From Caulobacter zeae (lineage in GTDB: Bacteria; Pseudomonadota; Alphaproteobacteria; Caulobacterales; Caulobacteraceae), in assembly GCF_002858925.1 (NCBI RefSeq), contig NZ_PJRS01000043.1, positions 19,573 to 83,572 of the forward strand: a stretch of 64,000 nucleotides of DNA. Direction: 5' to 3'. The notes below the pieces were generated by a model. The model was not told the origin of the DNA and searched no databases. It saw only the letters and a list, made by a program, of their open reading frames with translations. The translations under genes were made by a program, and so were the position numbers. Shown here piece by piece: positions 8,652 to 19,978 of this stretch. The stretch's first letter is position 1. Each line of letters begins with the position of its first letter.

Positions 8652-8980
8652 CGGGCGAAATCCACGCGGACGATCTTGTCGCCCTTGAAGGTGTAGATGG
8701 CGGCGACCTGGAAGGGTTCGTCGCCGTTGCCGCGGTCGACGTGCTCGTGATCGATCACGTTCGAGCCGACCACGATGCGGTTCAGCAGCTTGGCGTTGTT
8801 CCTGGGGAACTCGGCGAAGGTCTTGGCGTAGAAGGCGCGATAGGCCTCGATGCCCGTACGCGCCACCTCGCCGTTCAGGCCGGCGACGACCACATCGTCC
8901 GAGAAGTGGGCGCAGTGGGCGTCCAGATCCTGGGCGTTGTAGGCGTCGAGCTGGGCCTGGGCGATGGTCTCGAGGCTCAT
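8648..8980 (-). CDS. NTF2-like/SnoaL-fold protein inserted between nuoD and nuoE
   Basis: A 110-aa protein with the hallmarks of the cystatin-like NTF2/SnoaL fold: an N-terminal helix with AYNAQDLDAHCAHFSDDVVV, a middle G-IEAYRAFYAKTF helix, and a C-terminal strand pair ending AAIYTFKGDKIVRVDF. Members are often small isomerases, hydrolases or ligand-binding subunits; no function can be assigned here. It overlaps nuoD and nuoE by 4 bases each, so it is embedded in the complex I message. It is not a core subunit in the families I know. Confidence 0.8.
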   Translation of the reverse strand: MSLETIAQAQLDAYNAQDLDAHCAHFSDDVVVAGLNGEVARTGIEAYRAFYAKTFAEFPRNNAKLLNRIVVGSNVIDHEHVDRGNGDEPFQVAAIYTFKGDKIVRVDFAR

Positions 8981-10227
8981 CGGTCGACCTCGCCGAACAC
9001 GATGTCGAGCGAGCCCAGGATGGCCGAAACGTCGGCCAGCTGGTGGCCGCGGTTCATCCAGTCCATGGCGGCCAGGTGCGAGAAGCCCGGGGCCTTGATC
9101 TTGCAGCGGTACGGCTTGTTGGTGCCGTTGCTGACGACGTAGACGCCGAACTCACCCTTGGGGGCTTCGACGGCCGCGTAGACCTCGCCTTCCGGCGTCT
9201 TGAAGCCCTCGGTGTAGAGCTTGAAGTGGTGGATCAGGGCTTCCATCGAGCGCTTCATCTCGGCGCGACGGGGCGGGCTGACCTTGTTGTCCTCGCTCAG
9301 CACCGGGCCCGGCGTGGCGCGCAGCATGGCCACGGCCTGCAGGATGATCTTGGTGCTCTCGCGCATTTCCTGCATGCGGCAGAGATAGCGATCGTAGCAG
9401 TCGCCGTTTTTGCCCAGCGGGATGTCGAACTCGAACTCGTTGTAGTTCTCGTACGGCTGGTTGCGGCGCAGGTCCCAGGCAATGCCCGAACCGCGCACCA
9501 TCACGCCCGAGAAGCCCCAGGCCCAGGCGTCTTCCTTGCTCACGACGCCGATGTCGACGTTGCGCTGCTTGAAGATGCGGTTGTCGGTGATCAGGCCCTC
9601 GATGTCGTCGCACACCTTCGGGAAGGCTTTCGCCCAGCTCTCGATGTCGTCGATCAGTTCGGGGGTCAGGTCCTGGTGGACGCCGCCCGGACGGAAGTAG
9701 TTGGCGTGCAGACGAGCGCCGCAGGCGCGCTCGTAGAAGATCATCAGCTTTTCGCGCTCTTCGAAGCCCCAGAGCGGCGGCGTCAAGGCGCCGACGTCCA
9801 TGGCCTGGGTCGTCACGTTCAGCAGGTGGTTCAGGATGCGGCCGATTTCGCAGAACAGCACGCGGACGATCTGGCCGCGCTTGGGCACTTCCACGCCCAG
9901 CAGCTTTTCGATCGCCATGCAGAAGGCGTGTTCCTGGTTCATCGGCGCCACGTAGTCGAGGCGGTCGAAGTACGGGATGTTCTGCAGGTAGGTGCGCGCT
10001 TCCATCAGCTTCTCGGTGCCGCGGTGCAGCAGGCCGATGTGCGGATCGACGCGTTCGACGATTTCACCGTCGAGCTCCAGCACCAGGCGCAGCACGCCGT
10101 GCGCGGCCGGGTGCTGGGGGCCGAAGTTGATGTTGAACTTGCGGACCGGGGTTTCCGGGATCGCCGGAACGGTCGGTTCGTCGCGGAAGAAGTCGGTCGC
10201 CGCGGCGGGAGCGTTCGTGCCAGTCAT
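8977..10227 (-). CDS. nuoD: NADH-quinone oxidoreductase subunit D (NuoD, 49 kDa type)
   Basis: Peripheral-arm subunit lining the quinone-reduction pocket, related to the NiFe hydrogenase large subunit. It is 416 aa. Conserved segments include FGPQHPAAHGVLR (quinone-pocket His), HRGTEKLMEARTY and the C-terminal SLDIVFGEVDR. The first 30 residues are a variable Ala/Pro-rich leader. NuoC and NuoD are separate genes here, as in other alphaproteobacteria, with a 3-base gap. Confidence 0.97.
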   Translation of the reverse strand: MTGTNAPAAATDFFRDEPTVPAIPETPVRKFNINFGPQHPAAHGVLRLVLELDGEIVERVDPHIGLLHRGTEKLMEARTYLQNIPYFDRLDYVAPMNQEHAFCMAIEKLLGVEVPKRGQIVRVLFCEIGRILNHLLNVTTQAMDVGALTPPLWGFEEREKLMIFYERACGARLHANYFRPGGVHQDLTPELIDDIESWAKAFPKVCDDIEGLITDNRIFKQRNVDIGVVSKEDAWAWGFSGVMVRGSGIAWDLRRNQPYENYNEFEFDIPLGKNGDCYDRYLCRMQEMRESTKIILQAVAMLRATPGPVLSEDNKVSPPRRAEMKRSMEALIHHFKLYTEGFKTPEGEVYAAVEAPKGEFGVYVVSNGTNKPYRCKIKAPGFSHLAAMDWMNRGHQLADVSAILGSLDIVFGEVDR

Positions 10228-10230
10228 GAC

Positions 10231-10833
10231 TTAAGCCTTCTCCGCCTTCTCGTCGCCCGGCAGAGCGTACTTGGCGCCCTCCCACGGAGAGAGGAAGTCG
10301 AATGCGCGGTACTCGGTGATCTTCACGGGTTCGTAGACGACGCGCTTGAGCTCGTCGTCGTAGCGGACCTCGACATAACCGGTCATCGGGAAGTCTTTCC
10401 GCAGCGGGTGGCCGTGGAAACCGTAGTCCGTGAGGATGCGGCGCAGGTCGGGGTGGCCTTCGAAGAACACGCCGTACATGTCGAACACTTCGCGCTCGAA
10501 CCAGTCGGCGACCGGGAACACCGGCGTGGCGCTCGGGACCGGGGTGTCTTCGTCGGTCTGCACCTTCACGCGGATGCGGACGTTCTTCACCATCGACAGC
10601 AGGTGGTAGACCACGTCGAAGCGCGCGGCGCGCTCGGGGTAGTCGACCGCCGTCAGGTCCACCAGCTGGTGGAAGCGGTAGTCGGGGTGATCGCGCAGGT
10701 AGGTCAACAGTTCGACCACGCGGTTGGTCGAACCCAGCACGTTCAGCTCGCCGAACGCCACGTGATACGACGAGATCGCGCCGGCCGAGTTGGCGACGAT
10801 CGCCTGGCCGAGGGCTTCGAGGTCTTGGCTCAT
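10231..10833 (-). CDS. nuoC: NADH-quinone oxidoreductase subunit C (NuoC, 30 kDa type)
   Basis: Peripheral-arm structural subunit, 200 aa from the ATG at 10833, which overlaps the nuoB stop by 4 bases. The family signature is clear: ADWFEREVFDMYGVFFEGHPDLRRIL followed by GFHGHPLRKDFP. The open frame upstream of this ATG belongs to nuoB read in another phase and was excluded. Ordinary member. Confidence 0.97.
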   Translation of the reverse strand: MSQDLEALGQAIVANSAGAISSYHVAFGELNVLGSTNRVVELLTYLRDHPDYRFHQLVDLTAVDYPERAARFDVVYHLLSMVKNVRIRVKVQTDEDTPVPSATPVFPVADWFEREVFDMYGVFFEGHPDLRRILTDYGFHGHPLRKDFPMTGYVEVRYDDELKRVVYEPVKITEYRAFDFLSPWEGAKYALPGDEKAEKA

Positions 10834-11414
10834 CGCTCGATGGTCCCCGTGCGACGGATCTTCTTCTGGAGCTGCAGCACGCCGTAGACGAGCGCTTCGG
10901 CCGTGGGCGGGCAGCCCGGCACGTAGATGTCGATCGGCACGACGCGGTCGCAGCCGCGCACGACGCTGTAGCTGTAATAGTAGTAGCCGCCGCCGTTGGC
11001 GCAGCTGCCCATCGAGATGACGTAGCGGGGCTCGGGCATCTGGTCGTAGACCTTGCGCAGAGCCGGAGCCATCTTGTTGGTCAGGGTGCCGGCGACGATC
11101 ATCACGTCCGACTGACGCGGGCTGGCGCGCGGGGCGAAGCCGTAGCGCTCCAGGTCGTAGCGCGGCATGGCCGAGTGCATCATCTCGACGGCGCAGCAGG
11201 CCAGGCCGAACGTCATCCACATCAGCGAGCCGGTGCGGGCCCAGGTGATGAGGTCGTCGGCGGCGGCCGTGATGAAGCCCTTGTCGGCCAGCTGCTGGGA
11301 GACGCCGTCAAAGAAGGCGTCGTGCAGCTTGGGGTCATAGCCTTGCACGGTCGAGCGGCCAGCGGCGCCGGCCGGAGCGACGGGCGAGCTGTTGGCGGGA
11401 ACGATCACTCCCAT
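10830..11414 (-). CDS. nuoB: NADH-quinone oxidoreductase subunit B (NuoB, N2 cluster)
   Basis: Subunit carrying the terminal [4Fe-4S] cluster N2 that reduces quinone. It is 194 aa from the ATG at 11414, which overlaps nuoA by 10 bases. The ligands are visible: the tandem cysteines in FGLACCAVEMM, one in MGSCANGGGYYYYSYS, and one in VPGCPPTAEAL. A longer reading upstream of 11414 lacks family similarity and overlaps nuoA completely. Confidence 0.97.
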   Translation of the reverse strand: MGVIVPANSSPVAPAGAAGRSTVQGYDPKLHDAFFDGVSQQLADKGFITAAADDLITWARTGSLMWMTFGLACCAVEMMHSAMPRYDLERYGFAPRASPRQSDVMIVAGTLTNKMAPALRKVYDQMPEPRYVISMGSCANGGGYYYYSYSVVRGCDRVVPIDIYVPGCPPTAEALVYGVLQLQKKIRRTGTIER

Positions 11415-11782
11415 TCGAGGGCGCCCTTCTTCCATTCGTAGATAAAGCCGACGGTCAGAACGCCCAGGAAGGCCAGCATGGACCAGAAGGCGTAGGCGGC
11501 GACGTCGTGCGGCAACTTCAGCAGCGTGACGGCCCACGGAAACAGGAACGCCACTTCGAGGTCGAAGATGATGAAGAGGATCGACACCAGGTAGAACCGG
11601 ACGTCGAACTTCATGCGCGCATCGTCGAAGGCGTTGAAGCCGCATTCGTACGCGGACAGCTTTTCCGGGTCCGGCGCCTTGGGCGCGAGCACGGCGGCGG
11701 CCAACATGAAGACGATGCCGATAACGGCCGCGATCCCGATGAAGATCACGATCGGCAGATACTGGAGAAGGAAGGCGGTCAT
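11405..11782 (-). CDS. nuoA: NADH-quinone oxidoreductase subunit A (NuoA), first gene of the operon
   Basis: Small membrane subunit of complex I, 125 aa with three transmembrane helices. The loop between helices 1 and 2 has the family sequence YECGFNAFDDARMKFDVRFYL. I place the start at the ATG at 11782 (MTAFLLQYLPIVIF); an upstream ATG would add 16 basic residues not seen in the family. It is the first gene transcribed, so the operon promoter should lie between here and the divergent tRNA-Asp at 11983, but I could not identify boxes with confidence. Confidence 0.96.
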   Translation of the reverse strand: MTAFLLQYLPIVIFIGIAAVIGIVFMLAAAVLAPKAPDPEKLSAYECGFNAFDDARMKFDVRFYLVSILFIIFDLEVAFLFPWAVTLLKLPHDVAAYAFWSMLAFLGVLTVGFIYEWKKGALEWE

Positions 11783-11982
11783 GACAGCCCTTGGCTTGAA
11801 TCGGCCGCGTTGTAGCCCAGCATTTCCCACGCTTCAAACGCCTGGGGCACATTGAGAAACGATCGCAACTACAAGCCATCCACAGGTTCTGCGACATCGC
11901 CGTTGACACGAGTCTCGGCCCGACATATCAGACGCCCCTCGCCGCACGGCGGGTCGCACTTCCGCCTCGGCGGACAGCAAAT

Positions 11983-12059
<77 letters not shown>

Positions 12060-12129
12060 CCTTCTTCTGGAAGGTAGCGATCCGAGGTAAAAAGCGAGCG
12101 CTTCGTAGGGTTTAGCGACCTTACGCGAC

Positions 12130-12206
<77 letters not shown>

Positions 12207-12344
12207 CTTTCCCCTCCCCCATTTTTTAAGTTGCCCGTTTAAGCGCCGAGCGCTGCCGTTTGCGCGCGCGTCCGCTGGAACGACTGCGACAAATTGTGTC
12301 GCCAGACGGTTGTTACCGACCGGTCGCATCCCGATGTAGCGGGC

Positions 12345-13358
<1,014 letters not shown>

Positions 13359-13374
13359 GGCCTTCTCTTTCTAT

Positions 13375-14598
13375 CTAGTGCGAGGCGGCCGCCGCGGCCG
13401 CTTCGCCAAGAAAGGCCCGCGCGCCGCTCAGCCGGCCGTAGATTTCCGTCAGGCGCTCGAACACCGGCGTCCAGCCGTGGCGGGTCTCGGCCCTCAGCCG
13501 CGCAGCCTGCCCCAAGGCGACCAGGTCGCGGGCGAACAGGGCCTCGATCGCCTCTGCGAACACCCCGCCTTCCGACGCCTGGGCCAGAATCCCGACGTCA
13601 TCATCGACGCTTTCGGCCACGCCGCCGGCCGCCACCCCCACCACCGGCAGGCCGCAGGCCATGGCCTCCAGCACGATCAGGCCGAACGGCTCGTTGTCGT
13701 TGGCGTGGACGAAGGCGTCGCAGCCGGCCAGAATCGCGGCCAGCGCCTCGGGATCGCGCTGATAGTCCATCGAAATCACCCGATCGCTGGCCCGCGCGCC
13801 AGCGCCGGCCCCGATCAGCAGCAGCACATAGGGCTCGCCCAGCCGCTCGACGGCGTCGACCAGCACGTCGAGCTTCTTTTCCCGCGCCGGACGACCGGCG
13901 AAGACGAGGATTCGGTGACGATCGGTCAGGCCCAGTCGCTTGCGCAGCGCCGCCCGGTCGCCGCGCGCCGGGTGGAAGGTGTCGACGTCGACGCCCAGCG
14001 GCAGGCCGATGGCGTCGCGAACCCCCGCCTCGATCAGGCGTCCGGCGATGAAGTGGCTGGGCGCCACGGCCTGGTCGAACTGGCGATAGATCGCCGCCCA
14101 GCGCTTCTGGACGGGCTTTTCGGCCCATTCGCCGATGTGCAGCGCCGCCAGGGCGCCAAGATCGGTGTGGCAAAAGCCGACGACCGGCACGCCCAGGGCG
14201 TCGCCGGCCTTCAGCGCGGCCAGGCCCGGCGTGTAGGGATCGCCGGCCTCGATGACGTCGGGCCGCTGGCGGATCAGGCGTTCCATCCAGCTGGTCTTGC
14301 CGATCGGCCAGCGATAGCCGTCGCCGAACGGCAGCGGCGCGGCGTAGATCGACACGCGGCCATGGCCGTCATGGGCGTCGCGCGGCCCCGGGACCACCAG
14401 GGTGTGGCGCACGCCGGGCCGATTCTGCGCCAGCCAGGCGCGCTTGGCGTTCAGATAGCGGCGCACGCCGCCGCTGCGCGGGGCATAGAGCATCGTCGTA
14501 TCGATGAGACGGGCGGGCCGCCGCGGGCTTGATCGAATCTGGTCCTGCGGCGCGCCGGCCTCGGGGCTCGGCGGGGGAGTCAGCAGAAGATCGATCAC
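13375..14598 (-). CDS. glycosyltransferase, GT4-type (group 1) family
   Basis: A GT-B fold sugar transferase of about 407 aa. The C-terminal domain has the nucleotide-sugar binding region (VFAGRPAREKKLDVLVDAVERL) and the E-x7-E motif EPFGLIVLEAMACGLPVVG. The N-terminal domain begins near TMLYAPRSGGVRRYL. The start is uncertain: I prefer the GTG at 14598 (VIDLLLTPPP); an ATG at 14739 would give 454 aa but with a basic, family-unlike leader. The neighbour at 14811 is divergent. The acceptor is unknown; a cell-envelope or exopolysaccharide glycan is plausible. Confidence 0.85.
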   Translation of the reverse strand: MIDLLLTPPPSPEAGAPQDQIRSSPRRPARLIDTTMLYAPRSGGVRRYLNAKRAWLAQNRPGVRHTLVVPGPRDAHDGHGRVSIYAAPLPFGDGYRWPIGKTSWMERLIRQRPDVIEAGDPYTPGLAALKAGDALGVPVVGFCHTDLGALAALHIGEWAEKPVQKRWAAIYRQFDQAVAPSHFIAGRLIEAGVRDAIGLPLGVDVDTFHPARGDRAALRKRLGLTDRHRILVFAGRPAREKKLDVLVDAVERLGEPYVLLLIGAGAGARASDRVISMDYQRDPEALAAILAGCDAFVHANDNEPFGLIVLEAMACGLPVVGVAAGGVAESVDDDVGILAQASEGGVFAEAIEALFARDLVALGQAARLRAETRHGWTPVFERLTEIYGRLSGARAFLGEAAAAAASH

Positions 14599-14810
14599 GC
14601 CGTACCTCGCTACTGCAGAGGGAGCCGTCTTGCGCGGCCGCCAAGCGATAAGGTGCCCGAGCGCCGGGAGGTTCCTCCGAAGCTGGACCGTTGTCCAGCC
14701 GCGTAACGCCACCCTACGTCGCGTCGCGCACCGGCGCAAAAACCATATTTCGGTTCGCCTGGATTGAACGGCTCCCGCGTCGTAGGAGGAGCCAAACGGG
14801 GGTATCCGAC

Positions 14811-16061
14811 ATGGCGCGTTTTCTGTTCACCACCTGGGAAGGCGGCGGCCACGTGCAGCCGCTCCTGATGGCCGCCGCCGACATGATCGCGCGTGGCCAC
14901 GACGTGCTGGCGATCAGCGATCCGGCCAACGCCGGCGACGCCGCCGCCCTCGGCGTTCCCTTCCGCGCCTGGACGACCGCGCCGTTCCAGACCGGCAAGT
15001 CCCGCGACGACGACCGCCTGCGCGACTTCGAGGCCGACAACCCCATGGCGGTGATCGAGCGCCTGCTCGAACGGGTCATGACCGGTCCTGCCGGCGCCTA
15101 CGCCCATGACGTGCTCGAGGCCTTGGACGCTTTCCCGGCCAAAGTCATCGTCACCCAGGAACTGCTGCTGGGCGTGATGGTCGCGGCCCAGGCGCGCGGG
15201 ACCAAGCTCGCCCTGCTGTCGGCCAACATCTGGTCGCTGCCCAACCTGGCCGGCGCGCCGCCGTTCGGGGCCGGGATGGCGCCGGCGGCCGACGACCAGG
15301 AGAAGGCCATGCACGCCGTGGTCGCCCAGATGGCGCGCGGCCTCTTCCAGTCCGGCCTGCCCGCGCTGAACGCGGCCCGCGCCGCGCACGATCTTGCGCC
15401 GCTAGACGATCTTTTCGCCCAGTTCGAGGCCGCCGACGCGATCCTGCTGGCCACCAGCCCCGCCTTCGATTTCGCGCCCGATCCGCTGCCCGCCCCGTTC
15501 GCGTATGTCGGCCCCTATCTCGCCGATCCGGCCTGGGTGGAGCCGGCCCCGCTGCCGGAAGGCGACGCGCCGCTGGTCGTTGTGTCGTTCTCCAGCCTCT
15601 ACCAGGCGCAGGAAAAGACGCTGCGCAACGTCATCGCCGCCCTATCCGCCCTGCCCGTCCGCGCCCTGGTCACGACCGGACCGACGCTGGACCCTGCCGA
15701 ATTCGAGGCGCCGCCTCACATCGCGATCGTCCGCAGCGCGCCGCACGGCGCAGTCCTGAACCAGGCCGCCGCCTTCGTCACCCACGCCGGCCACGGCTCG
15801 ACCTTGCGCCCGTTGATGGCCGGGGTTCCGCTGGTGTGCCTGCCCATGGGCCGCGACCAGAACGACAACGCCATGCGCGCCGCCCATCGCGGCGCGGCGA
15901 TCACCCTGTCGCCGGACGCCCCGCCCGAAAAGATCGGTGAAGCGCTGACGCGGTTGCTGGACGATCCGGCCTATGCCGAGGCGGCCAGGGCGCTGGGCGC
16001 GAAGATCGCTTCCGACGCCGAGGGCCGCTGTGCGGGCCAGGCGCTGGAGAGCTTGCTCTAA
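14811..16061 (+). CDS. UDP-glucosyltransferase-like protein (GT1/MGT type)
   Basis: A 416-aa GT-B enzyme related to macrolide, flavonoid and lipid glucosyltransferases. It starts at the ATG at 14811, preceded by a good ribosome site (GTAGGAGGAGCC). The N-terminus MARFLFTTWEGGGHVQPLL is the acceptor-domain start. The C-terminal donor site reads AAAFVTHAGHGSTLRPLMAGVPLVCLPMGRDQNDNA, a clear match to the GT1 signature with the His-Gly-Gly/Ser-Thr pattern. It is unrelated in sequence to the GT4 enzyme divergent from it. Confidence 0.9.
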   Translation: MARFLFTTWEGGGHVQPLLMAAADMIARGHDVLAISDPANAGDAAALGVPFRAWTTAPFQTGKSRDDDRLRDFEADNPMAVIERLLERVMTGPAGAYAHDVLEALDAFPAKVIVTQELLLGVMVAAQARGTKLALLSANIWSLPNLAGAPPFGAGMAPAADDQEKAMHAVVAQMARGLFQSGLPALNAARAAHDLAPLDDLFAQFEAADAILLATSPAFDFAPDPLPAPFAYVGPYLADPAWVEPAPLPEGDAPLVVVSFSSLYQAQEKTLRNVIAALSALPVRALVTTGPTLDPAEFEAPPHIAIVRSAPHGAVLNQAAAFVTHAGHGSTLRPLMAGVPLVCLPMGRDQNDNAMRAAHRGAAITLSPDAPPEKIGEALTRLLDDPAYAEAARALGAKIASDAEGRCAGQALESLL

Positions 16062-16063
16062 AT

Positions 16064-16161
16064 CGTCATCCCGGCTGTAGCGAAGCGGCCGGGACCCACG
16101 AGCAACGCAGTGCGCCGGCCCCTGGGTCCTGGATAAGCGCTACGCGCTTTCCGGGATGACG
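16064..16161. repeat. dispersed intergenic palindromic repeat, family A
   Basis: A 98-base element bounded by inverted arms CGTCATCCCGG and CCGGGATGACG. It contains an internal palindrome around GTAGCGCTTATC/GCGCTACGCGC and the phrase CCCTGGGTCCTGG. It lies between convergent genes, where it could act as a bidirectional terminator. A related copy sharing ATCGTCATCCCGG, GGGACCCA and CCTGGGTCC occurs near 63780. Confidence 0.7.
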
Positions 16162-16190
16162 ACGCAAAACGGCGGCACGTTCTTCGCCCC

Positions 16191-16559
16191 TCACCAATCA
16201 TCCCGCCCGTTGAGATGAACCACAGGCAGCGGCGCCAGGTCGAAATTCTCCAGCAGCCGCACATTGATGCTGACGCGCGGGTTCTCGTAGTCGGCTTCGC
16301 CGCTGCTAAAGTCGGGAAACTGGCTGAAGGCGCCGCAGCCGCAGATCGAACAATGATGGTGCGCGCCCATGTACGCGCCCCACTGATAGGTCGAGACCCG
16401 GTCGCGCGCGGTCAGCAGCTTGAAGCTGGACGGCTGGTAGTAGGCGACCAGATTGCCGCGCTTGGAACAGAACGAGCAGTTGCAGTCGGTCAGTTCGGTC
16501 GGCGCGGTCTCGACCTCGAACTGGATGGCGCCGCAGTGGCAGCTTCCCTTGACGGACAT
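16191..16559 (-). CDS. GFA/CENP-V-family zinc protein
   Basis: A 122-aa protein of the family first named for glutathione-dependent formaldehyde-activating enzyme. Zinc ligands are visible as CHCG near residue 7, CNCSFC near residue 28 and CSICGCG near residue 73. The short length is normal for single-domain members. Substrate and role cannot be inferred; many paralogues are not formaldehyde enzymes. Monocistronic, converging with the glucosyltransferase through repeat A. Confidence 0.88.
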   Translation of the reverse strand: MSVKGSCHCGAIQFEVETAPTELTDCNCSFCSKRGNLVAYYQPSSFKLLTARDRVSTYQWGAYMGAHHHCSICGCGAFSQFPDFSSGEADYENPRVSINVRLLENFDLAPLPVVHLNGRDDW

Positions 16560-16645
16560 GACGATCTCCCTTGTGGCGTCGAACGCCGGGGAGACTGCCG
16601 AAGGGCCGCTGACAGCCTAGTGTCAGCATGCGCCTCTGGAGATCC

Positions 16646-16720
16646 TGGTGGGCGGTGAGGGGATCGAACCCCCGACCCTCTCGGTGTAAACGAGACGCTC
16701 TACCGCTGAGCTAACCGCCC
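16646..16720 (-). tRNA. tRNA-Val (anticodon TAC)
   Basis: On the minus strand the acceptor GGGCGGT pairs with ACCGCCC. The D-arm is GCTCAGCGGTAGAGC, the anticodon stem TCTCG/CGAGA holds loop TTTACAC with anticodon TAC, the T-arm is GGGGGTTCGATCCCC, and the 3' end is discriminator A plus encoded CCA. Length is 75 nt. Confidence 0.97.
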
Positions 16721-16779
16721 CTTCGCAGGGTCGCGCCTTCTAGCCGCAGTCGGGCGGCATGGGAAGCGCGCATAGAAAA

Positions 16780-16807
16780 GGGCGGGCCGTCGTCGAACGC
16801 CCCGCCC
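16780..16807 (-). terminator. intrinsic terminator of the HU gene
   Basis: On the minus strand, GGGCGGG at 16801-16807 pairs with CCCGCCC at 16780-16786, followed by TTTT. It sits about 20 bases after the HU stop codon. Confidence 0.75.
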
Positions 16808-16826
16808 CTCAAAATCCGAAACGGGA

Positions 16827-17105
16827 TCAGCCGTTCAGGGTGGTCTTCAGGCCTTCGCCGACCTGGAAGCGCGCGGTCTTCGAGGCCGGACGCTCGACGG
16901 TCTCGCCGGTGCGCGGGTTGCGCGCGGTGCCAGCGGCGCGGGTCACGGCCTTGAAGGTGCCGAAGCCCACCAGACGCACGTCCGAGCCCGACTTCAGCGA
17001 AGTGGTGACGGTGTCGATGAAAGCTTCCAGAGCGTCCTTCGCCTGGTTCTTGTTGATGCCCGCCTTTTCGGCGATCGCCGTGACGAGTTCGGCTTTCGTG
17101 GTCAT
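16827..17105 (-). CDS. hup: DNA-binding protein HU
   Basis: Small nucleoid protein of 92 aa. The sequence is canonical: MTTKAELVTAIAEKAG at the N-terminus, then VGFGTFKAV, and the DNA-binding arm GTARNPRTGETVERPASKTARFQ. It resembles HU rather than IHF. It is transcribed alone: a terminator follows it, and the lon terminator precedes it. Confidence 0.96.
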   Translation of the reverse strand: MTTKAELVTAIAEKAGINKNQAKDALEAFIDTVTTSLKSGSDVRLVGFGTFKAVTRAAGTARNPRTGETVERPASKTARFQVGEGLKTTLNG

Positions 17106-17200
17106 TTTTGTCTCCCAGCCAATAAGCGACGGCGCTGCAACAGCTTACGCCGCTTCGCTCGCGTGGAAGTATGCGGGCTTCGCAAGCCCCGTCAAACGAA

Positions 17201-17227
17201 GGCGGCGCGGAAAGATCCCGCGCCGCC
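17201..17227 (-). terminator. intrinsic terminator of lon
   Basis: On the minus strand GGCGGCGCGG pairs perfectly with CCGCGCCGCC around a 7-base loop, followed by TTCGTTT. It lies 25 bases beyond the lon stop and separates lon from the HU gene. Confidence 0.85.
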
Positions 17228-17251
17228 CTACTTATCAACAATAAGTTACTG

Positions 17252-19651
<2,400 letters not shown>

Positions 19652-19771
19652 ATTTTCACTCCCGGCCGGCGCGTGAACCTCGCGCCTCGCCATGCGGACT
19701 GCCGTCACTTCAGACGATGCGCCTGAGTCGTACAGTCCGTCCGCCCGGGACTGGGCGGATGGTCGTTATTT

Positions 19772-19799
19772 ATGTGGACCTTTTGCGACGCGGTTCAAG
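19772..19799 (-). promoter_or_regulatory. candidate sigma-32 (heat-shock) promoter of lon
   Basis: On the minus strand I see CTTGAA, a 16-base spacer, then CCACATAA, close to the sigma-32 pattern (CTTGAA and CCCCATnT). It would give a leader of roughly 110 bases before the lon ATG. lon is a sigma-32 target in many proteobacteria. The -10 differs from consensus at one C. The rest of the 327-base gap 19652-19978 holds no gene I can support. Confidence 0.45.
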
Positions 19800-19978
19800 C
19801 GCGCTCGCCTTCCAGCGGCGACAAGTCGCGCCGTGGTGGCAAAGCTGCAGGAAAACAAGCTGGACGATGGCGGGAAAGGGTACGATCGGCGACTTGGCTT
19901 GAGGTTGGACGGTAAAATCATGCGCTGCTGCACCGCGGCGCGGGCCGTCTGGACCTCTTCTCACTCAATGGCGGAGCA

